DNA of 64,000 nucleotides from Flavobacterium zhairuonense (GCF_004352915.1 NZ_SJSY01000075.1:372001-436000), one strand, 5' to 3'. Shown: positions 32,671 to 42,679, numbered from the stretch's first letter. Program-made: numbers and translations. Notes: generated by a model from the letters alone, not told the origin.

Positions 32671-33894
32671 ATGGAAGTTAAGAAAATCAATTTTTTGCAG
32701 AATTACAGCAGTATTTTATGGCTTCTGGGTGGGATTATAATTGGAAGTATTTTCGGATTAGTATTTGGAGAAGATGTTCTGATCATAAAACCGCTGGGCG
32801 ATATTTTTCTGAATTTACTTTTCACAGCCATTATTCCACTGATTTTTTTCACGATTGGTTCTTCGATTGCTAATTTGGAACGAACAGAAAAATTAGGAAA
32901 ACTGTTTGTTATCATGATTCTTGTTTTTCTGGCTACGATTTTGATTTCAGCTATTGTAATGATTTGCGCCGTCTATCTTTTTCCAATTCATGAAGATATA
33001 GCTATTGCTAAAGTTCCCTTTGAAGAAGTAGTCTCAGGATCAGCAGGAGATCAAATTGCAAAACTGCTTACCGCAAATGATTTCTTCGAATTATTGTCCA
33101 GAAAAAGCATGCTGGCATTGATTATTTTTTCTTTTTTAGTTGGTTTTGCTACACTGCAATCAGGAGAAAAAGGAAAAGCTTTCAAGAGTTTTCTGGATTC
33201 TGGAAACGAGGTAATGAAACAGCTTTTGAACATTATCATGAAATCGGCACCAATAGGTTTAGGAGCTTATTTTGCTTATCAGGTCGGTATTTTTGGGCCA
33301 CAATTATTTGGGGTTTATGCAAAACCAATGGCGGTTTATTATGGAGCCTGTATTTTCTATTTCTTCGTGTTTTTCAGTTTATATGCACTTGTCGCTGGCG
33401 GAAAAAGAGCTTTTAAAGTCTTTTGGAGCAATAACATAACGCCTTCATTAACAGCGGTAGGAACCTGCAGTAGTATTGCGACCATTCCAGCCAATTTAGT
33501 TGCGGCTGAAAAAATGGGAATTCCGGCACATGTTCGTAATTTGGTGATTCCATTAGGAGGGCCATTACATAAAGACGGTTCGAGTATGTCTTCCATCTTA
33601 AAAATAACCTTTTTGTTTGCCATGTTTGGAAAAGATTTTTCAGATCCGATGACCATTCTTCTGGCTTTAGGAATTACAGTTGTCGTTTCTATTGTAGAAG
33701 GAGGAATTCCAAATGGTGGTTACATTGGCGAAATTCTTGCCATAACAGTTTATGGTTTCCCAATGGAGCAAGCGCTTCCAGTTGCCATGATTTTGGGAAC
33801 TTTGGTTGACCCAATTGCTACGTTGTTAAACGCCAACGGAGATGTTATCTGCTCTATGATGGTTTCTAGATTCTCTGAAAAGACCAAATGGTAA
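32671..33894 (+). CDS. Dicarboxylate/amino acid:cation symporter (DAACS family)
   Basis: A 407-residue inner-membrane transporter that brings in dicarboxylates or acidic amino acids with Na+ or H+. About eight membrane segments and two hairpin loops are visible. Signature stretches are TAIIPLIFFTIGSSIANL, TPSLTAVGTCSSIATIPANL (hairpin 1), VIPLGGPLHKDGSSMSSILK (unwound helix 7) and EGGIPNGGYIGEILAITVYG (hairpin 2). Glutamate/aspartate, C4-dicarboxylate and serine transporters all belong here; the substrate is not clear. Confidence 0.92.
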   Translation: MEVKKINFLQNYSSILWLLGGIIIGSIFGLVFGEDVLIIKPLGDIFLNLLFTAIIPLIFFTIGSSIANLERTEKLGKLFVIMILVFLATILISAIVMICAVYLFPIHEDIAIAKVPFEEVVSGSAGDQIAKLLTANDFFELLSRKSMLALIIFSFLVGFATLQSGEKGKAFKSFLDSGNEVMKQLLNIIMKSAPIGLGAYFAYQVGIFGPQLFGVYAKPMAVYYGACIFYFFVFFSLYALVAGGKRAFKVFWSNNITPSLTAVGTCSSIATIPANLVAAEKMGIPAHVRNLVIPLGGPLHKDGSSMSSILKITFLFAMFGKDFSDPMTILLALGITVVVSIVEGGIPNGGYIGEILAITVYGFPMEQALPVAMILGTLVDPIATLLNANGDVICSMMVSRFSEKTKW

Positions 33895-34026
33895 ATGATT
33901 TCAAATTCGATATAAATCTTTAGTAGATGATACCTTTAAATACATCGATTGTTTCTCGCCATTAGTATAAAAATTTAAGCCGTTATTTTATTATAAAGTA
34001 GTTTTACCGACACAAAAACAATTGTT

Positions 34027-37000
34027 TTGAATCGCAAAACTGCCTTATTCGTCATTTTATTTTTTCTTGTATTAAAAATACAGGCGCAATTGTGTACGGG
34101 AAGTTTAGGCGACGCTGTTGTTAAACTTGATTTTGGATCAGGAACAGCTTCACATGGTACTGCTCTTGGAACAGGAATTACAAGTTATACTTGGACTACG
34201 GCAGATTTTCCAAATGATGGCTCTTATACAATCGAAAAAACAACCAACACGCCAGGAACTTGGTGGACAACCACAGATCATACTGGAGGTGGGTACATGA
34301 TGGTGGTAAATGCGAGTCTTTCTACGACAGATTATTTCTATAAAAATACCGTAACAGGTCTTTGTCCGGATACTACTTATGAATTTGCAGCATGGATTAT
34401 GAATTTGTTGCGCTCAAATGATACAAGTCCGCCAAATATTACCTTTACGATTGAATCAACTTCGGGAACAATTTTAGGGACTTATAATACCGGAGATATT
34501 GGCCTAAGTTCGAGTGCGGTCTGGAAACAGTATGGTTTCTTTTTCACAACTCCAACGGATATTTCTACAGTTGTTATCAGAATGCGAAACAACAAAGCAG
34601 GAGCGGCACCCGGAAATGACATTGCTTTAGATGATATTACTTTTCGTGCTTGCGGACCAACAGTTACTTCATCAATACAAAACAATACAAATACAGATTT
34701 AACAATTTGCCAAGGAGATTCTCAAAGTTACACTTTGACAGGAACCGTTTCTTCAGGTTATTCGAATCCAGCTTATCAATGGCAGGTTAGCAATGACAAT
34801 GGAACAACTTGGTCTGATATTTCTGGAGCAAATGCATTAACGTATTCTTTTGTCCCCAATTCGACAGTGGGCACCTATTTATATCGCATGGCGGTTGCAC
34901 AAATCGTGAATATTTCCTCGGCTTCTTGTAGGGTCGTATCAAATACTATCAGCTTTAAAGTAAACGAAAGCACCGTAGTTCCAACTTTCACTACTGTACA
35001 GCCCACATGCGATGTGCCAACTGGAACTATTAATATTACAGCGACTGCAAATACGACTTACAGTATCGATGGGATAAATTATCAAGCCTCGGGAATATTT
35101 TCAGGTTTGACAGGTGGAGACTATAATGTTACAGCAAAATTGAGTTCAGGTTGTGCTTCTACACCAACAATTGCACACATAAATTCGGTTGCATCTTCAA
35201 GTGCGACGCCAACATTTTCGGTAATTCAGCCCATTATTTGCTCAAATCCATTGGGAACAATTACAATTACAAGCCCGGATTATGAATATAGTTTTGATAA
35301 TGGAGCAACTTGGTCGACAAATAATATAAAATCAGGTTTAGAGGCTGGCGATTATTTAATAAAAACTAGGAACAATTCTGGTTGCGAAACAACAGCAGTT
35401 TCTGTCGCAGTTTTAGTTCCGCCAGGTTATCCGCCAACGCCGACAGTTTCAGTTATTCAGCCAGACTGCATGTCTTTGACAGGAACAATTACGATTTCTG
35501 ATTCGGCAGCATCTTACAGTTTTGATAATGGAGCAACTTGGGTAGGTTCAAATTCAAAAAATAATTTAGTTCCGGGATTTTATAAAGTTCTTATAAAGAA
35601 TAATTTAGGTTGTGCTTCTTTGGTTCCAAATGAAGTCGAAATCAAAGCTTACGTCAACACAGAACCACTTCCTTCGGCACCAAGTCTGCAGACTTTTTGT
35701 GTACAACAAAATGCAAGTCTCCAGCATGTTTCAATTAACGGGCAAAATGTAAAATGGTATGACGCGCCAATAAATGGGAATCTTTTGTCTTCGGCTACAA
35801 TTTTGGAAACCAAAACATATTATGCGTCACAAACAATTAACGTTTGTGAAAGCGAAAGAATTCCAGTTAGTATAAATATTCAGAATACCCCAACTCCAAC
35901 AGGAGATTCAAATCAAAATTTTTGTACGTCTCAAAAACCTACAATTGGAAATTTAATTGCTGAAGGAACAAATGTTGTTTGGTATGACAACATTGTTAAT
36001 GGTGTAATTTTATCTCCTTCAACAAGTTTGGTAAATGGGGCAACTTATTATGCTTCGCAGACCCTCAATAGTTGCGAAAGCGTAAACCGTTTGGCAGTTT
36101 CGGTTTCTATAGTTGCTCCCAGTTTACCAGTAAATGATGTTTCTGAAAATGTTTGCGATGAATTGAATGATGGAAATGAAGTCATAAATTTAACAGATTT
36201 TAATTCACAATTAGCAACATGCAGTTCTTGTGTTTTTAGTTTCTATACTACATTGAATGGAGCCGAAAATCAAATTTTAGTCGATCAAATTGCAACCGTT
36301 TCCAATTATAATTTATTGACTGGAAGAACCGTAATTTATGTGAGAATTGATTCTGCAGATAAATGTTTTCAAGTAGCAGAATTGAAATTGACTTTGGTAA
36401 ATATACCCGTAATTTCGATTTCAGATACGGTTTCATTATGTCAAAATAAAGATGTTGAAGTTCATGCGGGAATTGGTTTTGACAGTTATTTATGGTCCAA
36501 TGGAGCTACTTCAGAATCCATTGTAATTACTGAGGCTGGATCTTATTCGGTAACGGTTACTCAAAATCATGGAAATGTAATTTGTTCCTCGACGAAAAAT
36601 TTTGACGTAAAACTTTCGAATAGTGCTGTAATTAAGAATCTTGAAATTCAAGATTGGAAAGATTCAGATAACATAATTGAAGTACAGTTAACAGATACTA
36701 GTTTAGGAAATTACGAATATTCTGTTGATGGAAGTACTTATCAAGATAGCAATATCTTTTCAAGTTTGGCAACAGGCGATTATGTCGTTTATGTTCGCGA
36801 CAAAAATGGATGTGGAATTGTAAACCAGGAAGTCTTTTTACTGAATTACCCAAAGTTTTTTACTCCAAATCAAGACGGCTATAATGATACTTGGGGAATA
36901 AAATTCTCTGAAACTGAACCTACAATAAATACCAAGATATTTGATCGTTACGGCAAATTTTTGAAAGAACTAAATGCGTACACTACTTGGGATGGAACTT

Positions 37001-37095
37001 TTAACGGAAAAGAACTTCCTGCTTCAGATTATTGGTTTGTAGTTACAAGAGCCAATGGCAAAGTTTATAAAGGACATTTTAGCATGAAAAGGTAG
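34027..37095 (+). CDS. Large secreted protein with type IX secretion C-terminal domain
   Basis: A 1,022-residue surface or secreted protein. It starts at TTG and has a signal peptide (residues 1-21, ending IQAQ). Residues of about 25-205 look like a carbohydrate-binding-type jelly roll (TTYEFAAWIMN, DIALDDITFRACGP). Then come an Ig-like domain, three SprB-like repeats of about 85 aa (each with Q-P-x-C, SFDNGATW and GxY), and two repeats with FC, WYD, TYYASQT and CES. The C-terminal 80 residues are the gliding-type (type B) sorting domain: FFTPNQDGYNDTWGI, KIFDRYGKFLKEL, TWDGTFNGKELPASDYWF. A role in adhesion is likely but not shown. Confidence 0.9.
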   Translation: MNRKTALFVILFFLVLKIQAQLCTGSLGDAVVKLDFGSGTASHGTALGTGITSYTWTTADFPNDGSYTIEKTTNTPGTWWTTTDHTGGGYMMVVNASLSTTDYFYKNTVTGLCPDTTYEFAAWIMNLLRSNDTSPPNITFTIESTSGTILGTYNTGDIGLSSSAVWKQYGFFFTTPTDISTVVIRMRNNKAGAAPGNDIALDDITFRACGPTVTSSIQNNTNTDLTICQGDSQSYTLTGTVSSGYSNPAYQWQVSNDNGTTWSDISGANALTYSFVPNSTVGTYLYRMAVAQIVNISSASCRVVSNTISFKVNESTVVPTFTTVQPTCDVPTGTINITATANTTYSIDGINYQASGIFSGLTGGDYNVTAKLSSGCASTPTIAHINSVASSSATPTFSVIQPIICSNPLGTITITSPDYEYSFDNGATWSTNNIKSGLEAGDYLIKTRNNSGCETTAVSVAVLVPPGYPPTPTVSVIQPDCMSLTGTITISDSAASYSFDNGATWVGSNSKNNLVPGFYKVLIKNNLGCASLVPNEVEIKAYVNTEPLPSAPSLQTFCVQQNASLQHVSINGQNVKWYDAPINGNLLSSATILETKTYYASQTINVCESERIPVSINIQNTPTPTGDSNQNFCTSQKPTIGNLIAEGTNVVWYDNIVNGVILSPSTSLVNGATYYASQTLNSCESVNRLAVSVSIVAPSLPVNDVSENVCDELNDGNEVINLTDFNSQLATCSSCVFSFYTTLNGAENQILVDQIATVSNYNLLTGRTVIYVRIDSADKCFQVAELKLTLVNIPVISISDTVSLCQNKDVEVHAGIGFDSYLWSNGATSESIVITEAGSYSVTVTQNHGNVICSSTKNFDVKLSNSAVIKNLEIQDWKDSDNIIEVQLTDTSLGNYEYSVDGSTYQDSNIFSSLATGDYVVYVRDKNGCGIVNQEVFLLNYPKFFTPNQDGYNDTWGIKFSETEPTINTKIFDRYGKFLKELNAYTTWDGTFNGKELPASDYWFVVTRANGKVYKGHFSMKR

Positions 37096-37169
37096 AGGTT
37101 TTCCTGTGTTTTTCTTACGTGAATGAAGATTATTCACTAAATTCGAGAAAACATTTTAACGCAGAAAAA

Positions 37170-38579
37170 ATGAACGCAGCATTACAAAACGATCTTAACA
37201 ATTTTGAGAATATTTTAGAAAAAACAAAACAACAAGGAATCGATTTTCTGAATAACCTTGACACTATTCCCACTTCAAATAAAAACACAATTGATCCTAA
37301 AAGCATCTTAAACGAGTTTGGTTTAGGTTCGATTGAAGTCTTAAAAGAATTCAATGAACGATTGGCACCTTTGATGGTTTCCTCTCCAGGACCGCGTTAC
37401 TTAGGATTTGTAACTGGTGGTTCGACTCCAGCATCTATTGTTGGTGATTGGCTGGCTTCAGTTTATGACCAAAATACGCAGGCGGTTAAAGCGCAGGGAG
37501 GCGCATCGGCATTAATTGAATTTGAAACGATTAATTTATTGTTGCAATTGCTGGAACTCCCAGATTCATTTCTTGGTGGGTTTGTAACCGGCGCTACAAT
37601 GTCGAATTTTACTTGTTTAGGTGTTGCCAGACAATGGTTTGGAAAGCAATTGGGAAAAGATTTTGCTAAAAACGGAATTTCAGAAAACATTAATATTCTT
37701 ACTGCAACGCCTCATTCCTCTTCCATTAAATGCTTGTCAATGCTTGGAATTGGAAGCCAAAATTATACGACATTAAAAACAATTGAAGGCAACCGTGAAG
37801 CAATTGATATTGTAGATTTAGAAGAAAATATTAAAAAACTAAATGGCAAACCTTTTATTCTGATTTCAAGTGCCGGAACTGTTAATACAGCTGATTTTGA
37901 TGATTTTGAAGCAATCTCTAAACTAAGAGAAAAATATAATTTCTGGTGGCATATTGATGCGGCTTTTGGCGGTTTTGCCGCTGTTTCAGAAAAATTCAAA
38001 CATTTGGTTGAGGGTTGGGAAGGAGCAGATAGCATAGCAATTGATTGCCACAAATGGCTGAATGTTCCATATGAAAGCGCTTTTTATTTGATAAAAAAAG
38101 AACATGTTGGTTTTCAAATCGAAACATTTCAGAATTCGAATGCGCCTTATTTAGGAAATCCGTTGGAGAATTTTAATTATTTGAATGTTCTTCCAGAAAA
38201 TTCGCGTCGTTTGAGAGCGCTTCCAGCTTGGTTTTCACTCAAAGCTTATGGAAAAGATGGTTTTAAAGATATTGTTGAAAACAGTACCGCTTTGGCATTG
38301 CATTTTGCAAATTGCTTAATTGAAACTGAAAGCTTTGAATTGCTAGCTCCAATCAGGTTAAACAATGTTTGCTTCACTTTAAAAGGAAATCACAATCAGG
38401 ATAAAGTAAGCGATTTTTTGACGATTTTGAATGACAAAGGAAAAGTCTTTATGACGCCAACAGTTTATGAAGGCAGAAAAGGAATTAGAGCTTCTTTTGT
38501 GAATTGGCGCACAACTGAAGACGATGTGAAAATTATTATTGAAGAATTAAAAGCGTCAATTCTGGATTTAGAAATATAA
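37170..38579 (+). CDS. PLP-dependent group II decarboxylase family protein
   Basis: An aminotransferase-fold PLP enzyme of the aromatic amino acid/glutamate decarboxylase family. LGFVTGGSTPASIVGDWLAS, GGFVTGATMSNFTCLGVAR, FWWHIDAAFGGFA and the PLP lysine in IAIDCHKWLNVPYE are family motifs; YEGRKGIRASFVNWRTTEDD is the usual end. The ATG at 37170 gives 469 aa; a GTG at 37119 would add 17 poorly conserved-looking residues. The substrate cannot be told. A terminator follows 20 nt after the stop. Confidence 0.88.
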   Translation: MNAALQNDLNNFENILEKTKQQGIDFLNNLDTIPTSNKNTIDPKSILNEFGLGSIEVLKEFNERLAPLMVSSPGPRYLGFVTGGSTPASIVGDWLASVYDQNTQAVKAQGGASALIEFETINLLLQLLELPDSFLGGFVTGATMSNFTCLGVARQWFGKQLGKDFAKNGISENINILTATPHSSSIKCLSMLGIGSQNYTTLKTIEGNREAIDIVDLEENIKKLNGKPFILISSAGTVNTADFDDFEAISKLREKYNFWWHIDAAFGGFAAVSEKFKHLVEGWEGADSIAIDCHKWLNVPYESAFYLIKKEHVGFQIETFQNSNAPYLGNPLENFNYLNVLPENSRRLRALPAWFSLKAYGKDGFKDIVENSTALALHFANCLIETESFELLAPIRLNNVCFTLKGNHNQDKVSDFLTILNDKGKVFMTPTVYEGRKGIRASFVNWRTTEDDVKIIIEELKASILDLEI

Positions 38580-38599
38580 TTGACAATGAATTAAATATA

Positions 38600-38632
38600 A
38601 AAGAGCCTGTTAACTACAGACAGGCTCTTTAC
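38600..38632 (+). terminator. Terminator after the decarboxylase gene
   Basis: AAAGAGCCTGT and ACAGGCTCTTT form a perfect 11-bp stem with a 9-nt loop. The T run is short. Confidence 0.7.
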
Positions 38633-38848
38633 TAACACAAAAAAAAACAAAAAACAAGAATTGAAAGGTTGATTAAAGCAGAAATTATTATGTTTCTGCA
38701 TGCAAATATAATATTATTTATATCAAGTCTAAATAAAAATAGTTAAAAATAACCAATAAAATTTTAATCGTCTGGAAACGAGTTGATAAGGCTGTGGCTA
38801 AAAACAGCGAAATCATAAAAAGTAGATTTTGGTTTTGTAGAAAAAAGA

Positions 38849-38886
38849 AAAACCTATTTATTCTCGGTTTAGAATAAATAGGTTTT
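38849..38886. terminator. Strong terminator behind the gldA remnant
   Basis: AAAACCTATTTATTC and GAATAAATAGGTTTT form a perfect 15-bp stem with an 8-nt loop. Read on the minus strand it lies 24 nt after the stop of the gldA 3' fragment and is probably the original gldA terminator. Between 38633 and 38848 I see no feature. Confidence 0.8.
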
Positions 38887-38909
38887 GTTTGTATGAATGG
38901 CAAAAGCTT

Positions 38910-38968
38910 TATTTTGTAATTTCTCTAAAAACGCCTTCTAGATTTTTATTCTTTTGATTTAGTTGAAG
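38910..38968 (-). pseudogene. Duplicated 3' end of gldA (fragment)
   Basis: These 59 bases match 40273-40331 at 56 positions without gaps. The minus-strand frame reads LQLNQKNKNLEGVFREITK and a stop, against LQLNQKNKNLEAVFREITK in intact gldA. Beyond 38968 the similarity fades. The fragment and the gldA 3' end are direct repeats flanking the lipoprotein gene at 39010. Confidence 0.85.
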
Positions 38969-39009
38969 GGTCTTATTTAATGTTTTTGCTATAATTTCAT
39001 TGATGTTAT

Positions 39010-40212
39010 TTACTTAAAATCTAATACTATTGAATCACCATATCTTCCATCATAGTAAACACTAACTCGAGTACTTCTGGGAGATTTTTGCCCCATTGAC
39101 GAAGGAAACATTTGATATGCATCCATATAATATTTTAATATTGTTTTTTCTGAATTTAAGTTTACATAGTAGTCCGTTAAGTTATATATACTTCCATTGG
39201 CGGGAATGCTAACTCCAGGAATAAGATTTGTCCCAGTAAGAATTAACGTATCATAATTAGTATATGAAGTTTGATTGGCTGATGTGATTTTTGGCGCATT
39301 TTCAGCCAAGACATCTATTGTGTAATTAGTTTCTGCCTTAATTATTCCTTCAGTTTTTACTCTTAGTTTATAATTGCTTGCAGAAATTATTTTTTCATCA
39401 AATTTAAAATTAAAGTAAGATACTACTCCGCCATTTACTGTTGGAAATGTATTTACCTCAAAATAATCCAATAGATATGAGTTTTTGTCGTTTTCAAGAT
39501 ATAATTTATACTTAGAGCTTTCCGTTAAATTTATATTGTTCACATATCCAGATGAGACTGCTCTGATGTAAACTTTAGTAAATGTGTAGGTTATCTCAGG
39601 CTTAGTAACGATAACTTTATAGGTGTTACGAGTGCCATCCTGAGCGGTTACGGTATATTCTACAGGATTGCTGAAATTTTGTTTGGTTTCTATTGATGGA
39701 GAGATTTGCGCATTATTGGAAACAACAATTTCTGGAGATAAATTAGATATATCTTTATAAGTTACAACATTGATAACTAGATTAGTCTGGTCTATATTTC
39801 CAACAAAAGATTCATTATCTATTTTAAATTTAAACTCGAGTATTTTTTTTTCACTAGAATATGGAGTATTGCTTATAATTACTTTATAGATAGCTTTTTC
39901 TCCGTTTTCTGCTGTAATTGTATAGGTTACATTTTCGTTGAAGTTTTGCGCGATATTTTTATCAGGTGAAATCTGAGCTTTTTCTGAAATTTCAATTTGT
40001 GGAGTTAGCGATTTTTCTGTTTCAAAACCTATAGTAGTAAAAGTAACGGTTCTATTTGAATTGTCGATTTTCCCAACGTATGTCGATCCTTGTGAAGACG
40101 TTAATTTAAATGAAAGAATTTTGTTCTCAGAACTTAATTTTGGAGAATCATCTTTTGAGCAGTTAAGTAATAATAGGCTGGTAAGAAAAATTAGAAATAC
40201 TTTAATTTTCAA
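39010..40212 (-). CDS. Surface lipoprotein with repeated beta-sandwich domains
   Basis: A 400-residue lipoprotein. The signal ends in the lipobox LLLLNCSKDD. Residues of about 30-115 and 122-208 are two copies of one domain (ILSFKL...GKID...AQISP...QNF...VTYTITAENG-YKVI and ILEFKF...GNID...AQISP...QNF...VEYTVTAQDG-YKVI), resembling DUF5018-type Bacteroidetes surface modules. The rest looks like further beta-sandwich and IPT-like domains. No enzyme motif is seen. It lies upstream of nothing related; direct copies of the gldA end on both sides suggest it was inserted behind gldA. Confidence 0.8.
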   Translation of the reverse strand: MKIKVFLIFLTSLLLLNCSKDDSPKLSSENKILSFKLTSSQGSTYVGKIDNSNRTVTFTTIGFETEKSLTPQIEISEKAQISPDKNIAQNFNENVTYTITAENGEKAIYKVIISNTPYSSEKKILEFKFKIDNESFVGNIDQTNLVINVVTYKDISNLSPEIVVSNNAQISPSIETKQNFSNPVEYTVTAQDGTRNTYKVIVTKPEITYTFTKVYIRAVSSGYVNNINLTESSKYKLYLENDKNSYLLDYFEVNTFPTVNGGVVSYFNFKFDEKIISASNYKLRVKTEGIIKAETNYTIDVLAENAPKITSANQTSYTNYDTLILTGTNLIPGVSIPANGSIYNLTDYYVNLNSEKTILKYYMDAYQMFPSSMGQKSPRSTRVSVYYDGRYGDSIVLDFK

Positions 40213-40271
40213 TGGTTTGATTTTTTAGTTAGTATTTGTTTTTGAATATTTTTGGTTTGTGATTAATAAGC

Positions 40272-41168
40272 TTATTTTGTAATTTCTCTAAAAACGGCTT
40301 CCAGATTTTTATTCTTCTGATTTAGTTGAAGTGTTTTTAAGCCATTTTCATTGGCAAAATCAAATATTGTAGGTCGCATATCTTTTTCGGTAACAAAAGT
40401 TAGTTCCCATGTCATGTCATGCGTATTTACGTATGAAGTAATGTTTTCCAATTTAGCCAAAAGTTGTTGTTCGACTTGATAATCAAACTCAACCTCAATC
40501 ACTTGCTCTTTATCGGCTGAAACCAAATGGTCTAATTTATTGTCGGCTACAATTTGCCCTTTGTCAATAATTATGACACGATCGCAAATTGCTTCGACTT
40601 CCTGCATGATGTGTGTTGATAAAAAAACAGTTTTATCTTTCCCAACATTTTTGATTACATTTCTGATTTCCATTAACTGATTCGGATCCAGACCAGTAGT
40701 TGGTTCGTCCAAAATTAAAACATCAGGATTGTGTAATAAAGCATTCGCAAGTCCCACACGCTGGCGATATCCTTTTGACAATTGGCTTATCTTTTTATGG
40801 CTTTCCGGTGTCAGTCCTGTCAGTTGAATAACTTCTTCGATTCTTGATTTTGGAACATTATAAACATCGGCATTAAAAGCCAAATATTCACGAACATACA
40901 AATCCAAATACAACGGATTATGCTCAGGCAAATATCCAATCGAGCTTTGCACTTCTTTAGTGTTTGTCATGACATCATGACTATTTACAAGGGCTGAGCC
41001 ACTATCGGCAAGTAAATAGGTCGTCAAAATTTTCATTAAAGTAGATTTTCCAGCTCCGTTTGGACCAAGAAATCCCACGATTTCTCCTTTCTCAATTTTA
41101 AAAGAAATTTCATTTAAAGCTTTTTGCTCTCCGTAACTTTTTGATATGCTGTTTACTTCTATCGACAT
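40272..41168 (-). CDS. gldA: Gliding motility ABC transporter ATP-binding protein GldA
   Basis: The ATPase of the GldA-GldF-GldG transporter needed for gliding in F. johnsoniae. GFLGPNGAGKSTLMKIL is the Walker A motif (near residue 35), QLSKGYRQRVGLANALL the ABC signature, VLILDEPTTGLDP the Walker B, and LSTHIMQEVEAICDRVI the H-loop. The C-terminal extension (about 215-298) ending LEAVFREITK is the GldA-type tail. Length 298 aa is right. gldF and gldG are not next to it here. The 3' end is duplicated at 38910. Confidence 0.93.
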   Translation of the reverse strand: MSIEVNSISKSYGEQKALNEISFKIEKGEIVGFLGPNGAGKSTLMKILTTYLLADSGSALVNSHDVMTNTKEVQSSIGYLPEHNPLYLDLYVREYLAFNADVYNVPKSRIEEVIQLTGLTPESHKKISQLSKGYRQRVGLANALLHNPDVLILDEPTTGLDPNQLMEIRNVIKNVGKDKTVFLSTHIMQEVEAICDRVIIIDKGQIVADNKLDHLVSADKEQVIEVEFDYQVEQQLLAKLENITSYVNTHDMTWELTFVTEKDMRPTIFDFANENGLKTLQLNQKNKNLEAVFREITK

Positions 41169-41314
41169 GGACTTTTTATTTACTGCAAAAGTAACGAGAA
41201 ATAGTTTCGGTTGCTACAATTTGCCTTTTAAAAATAATGATAAAAAATACGAAGGCCCTTTATTCACGGCATCGTTATTGTTAAGGGAATGCTAAATTTA
41301 AATATACCCAAATC

Positions 41315-41896
41315 ATGAAAAAAATTTTAGTGATGGCTGCATTAGCTATCTGCAGTTTTGCAAATGCTCAAAAAGGAACAATCTTAGTAGGTGGAAACAT
41401 TGGCTACACTTCTGAAAAATCAGAATACCAATTTAGCGAAGCAAAATCAAGCGAATTTAGCTTTTCTCCAAAAGTAGGTTACCAATTTAATGATAACTGG
41501 ACAGTAGGAGGAGAGTTTACAGTTAGTTCAGCTACTACTGACAACGGAAATATTGAAGAAAAAGACAACAGATTCAGATTAGGTGGATTTGTACGTTATT
41601 CAGTGCCATTAAGCCAAACATTTTCTGTTTTTGCAGATATGGGCGCTGGTTTCCAAAACTTGAAAAATAAAACGTATGGTCCTGGAAATGCTTTTTCAAA
41701 AGACAAAGCTGATGGTGTGTACGTTGGTATTACTCCAGCTCTTTTTATTAACATGAAAAAAGGTTTCGGATTAAACTTCAGCATTGGTGGTTTAGGATAC
41801 GAGACTTTAAGTTATGATAATAATGGTCCTGATTACAGTAAATTCTACTTCAACTTTGGACAAACATTTAACATTGGAGTTTCTAAAAACTTCTAA
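41315..41896 (+). CDS. Outer membrane beta-barrel protein (first of a tandem pair)
   Basis: A 193-residue protein with a signal peptide (MKKILVMAALAICSFANAQ) and amphipathic beta-strands alternating with polar turns, of the OmpW/PorV-like eight-strand type. KVGYQFNDNWTVGGEFTVSS, FRLGGFVRYSVPLSQTFSVFADMG and the terminal FNIGVSKNF, with phenylalanine at the C-terminus, are typical of outer membrane insertion. About half its residues are shared with the next gene, so the pair arose by tandem duplication. The role is unknown. Confidence 0.87.
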   Translation: MKKILVMAALAICSFANAQKGTILVGGNIGYTSEKSEYQFSEAKSSEFSFSPKVGYQFNDNWTVGGEFTVSSATTDNGNIEEKDNRFRLGGFVRYSVPLSQTFSVFADMGAGFQNLKNKTYGPGNAFSKDKADGVYVGITPALFINMKKGFGLNFSIGGLGYETLSYDNNGPDYSKFYFNFGQTFNIGVSKNF

Positions 41897-41921
41897 TCTT
41901 AAGTTTTATATTCAATTTCAG

Positions 41922-41948
41922 AAAGCATCCGCCAGCGGATGCTTTTTT
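41922..41948 (+). terminator. Terminator between the two barrel genes
   Basis: AAAGCATCCGC and GCGGATGCTTT form an 11-bp perfect stem around two bases, then a T run. Confidence 0.85.
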
Positions 41949-42071
41949 TTGAAAAAAGCGTAAATAGTTTATAATGTGTTGTAAATATGTCTTTTTTGTT
42001 AAGAAATCTGCAAAGCAGATCTATGGCATCTTTCTTGTTAAATTAATGATTGAATTTAACAATTTACACAT

Positions 42072-42659
42072 ATGAAAAAAATTCTAGTTATCGTTGCATT
42101 AGCTATGTTTAGCTTTGCTAATGCCCAAAAAGGGACATTTTTAGTAATGGGAAGTATTGAATATAATTCTCAGAATGGATCCGGACAAGGTTTAGAAACC
42201 AAATCTAGGTCATTTATTTTTTCGCCAAAAGTAGGATATCAATTTCATGAGAATTGGACAGCGGGTGTTGAAGGAGGAATTGGAACCTCAAAAACTGAAT
42301 TAACTACTACTGAATACTCTAAATCCAAATCAGATATTTTTTCGTTAGGAGGTTTTTTACGTTATTCTAAGCCTTTAAATCAAACTTTTTCTGCCTATGT
42401 AGATTTGGGATCAGGTTTTACAAATCAGAAAAATACTAATGTCAATGGTGTTAATTCATCAGATAATAAAGCTAATGGATTTTATGTTGGTCTTACTCCT
42501 GCAATTTTCATTAATGTTGATAAAGGGTTTGGTTTGAACTTTAATATTGGAGGTTTGAGCTATAATACTTATAATTATGAACATGGCACAAACGAGGTAA
42601 AAAGCTTTAATTTTAATTTAGGAAAAGCATTTTCTGTAGGTGTTTCAAAGAATTTTTAA
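42072..42659 (+). CDS. Outer membrane beta-barrel protein (second of a tandem pair)
   Basis: A 195-residue paralog of the protein at 41315. The signal peptide MKKILVIVALAMFSFANAQ, the KVGYQFHENWTAGVEGGIG strand, the LGGFLRYSKPLNQTFSAYVDLGSGF strand pair and the C-terminal FSVGVSKNF match it almost in register. The loops differ more than the strands, as expected for barrels. Each gene has its own terminator, so they can be expressed separately. Confidence 0.87.
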   Translation: MKKILVIVALAMFSFANAQKGTFLVMGSIEYNSQNGSGQGLETKSRSFIFSPKVGYQFHENWTAGVEGGIGTSKTELTTTEYSKSKSDIFSLGGFLRYSKPLNQTFSAYVDLGSGFTNQKNTNVNGVNSSDNKANGFYVGLTPAIFINVDKGFGLNFNIGGLSYNTYNYEHGTNEVKSFNFNLGKAFSVGVSKNF

Positions 42660-42679
42660 TTTCGAAGCAGACATAATTT

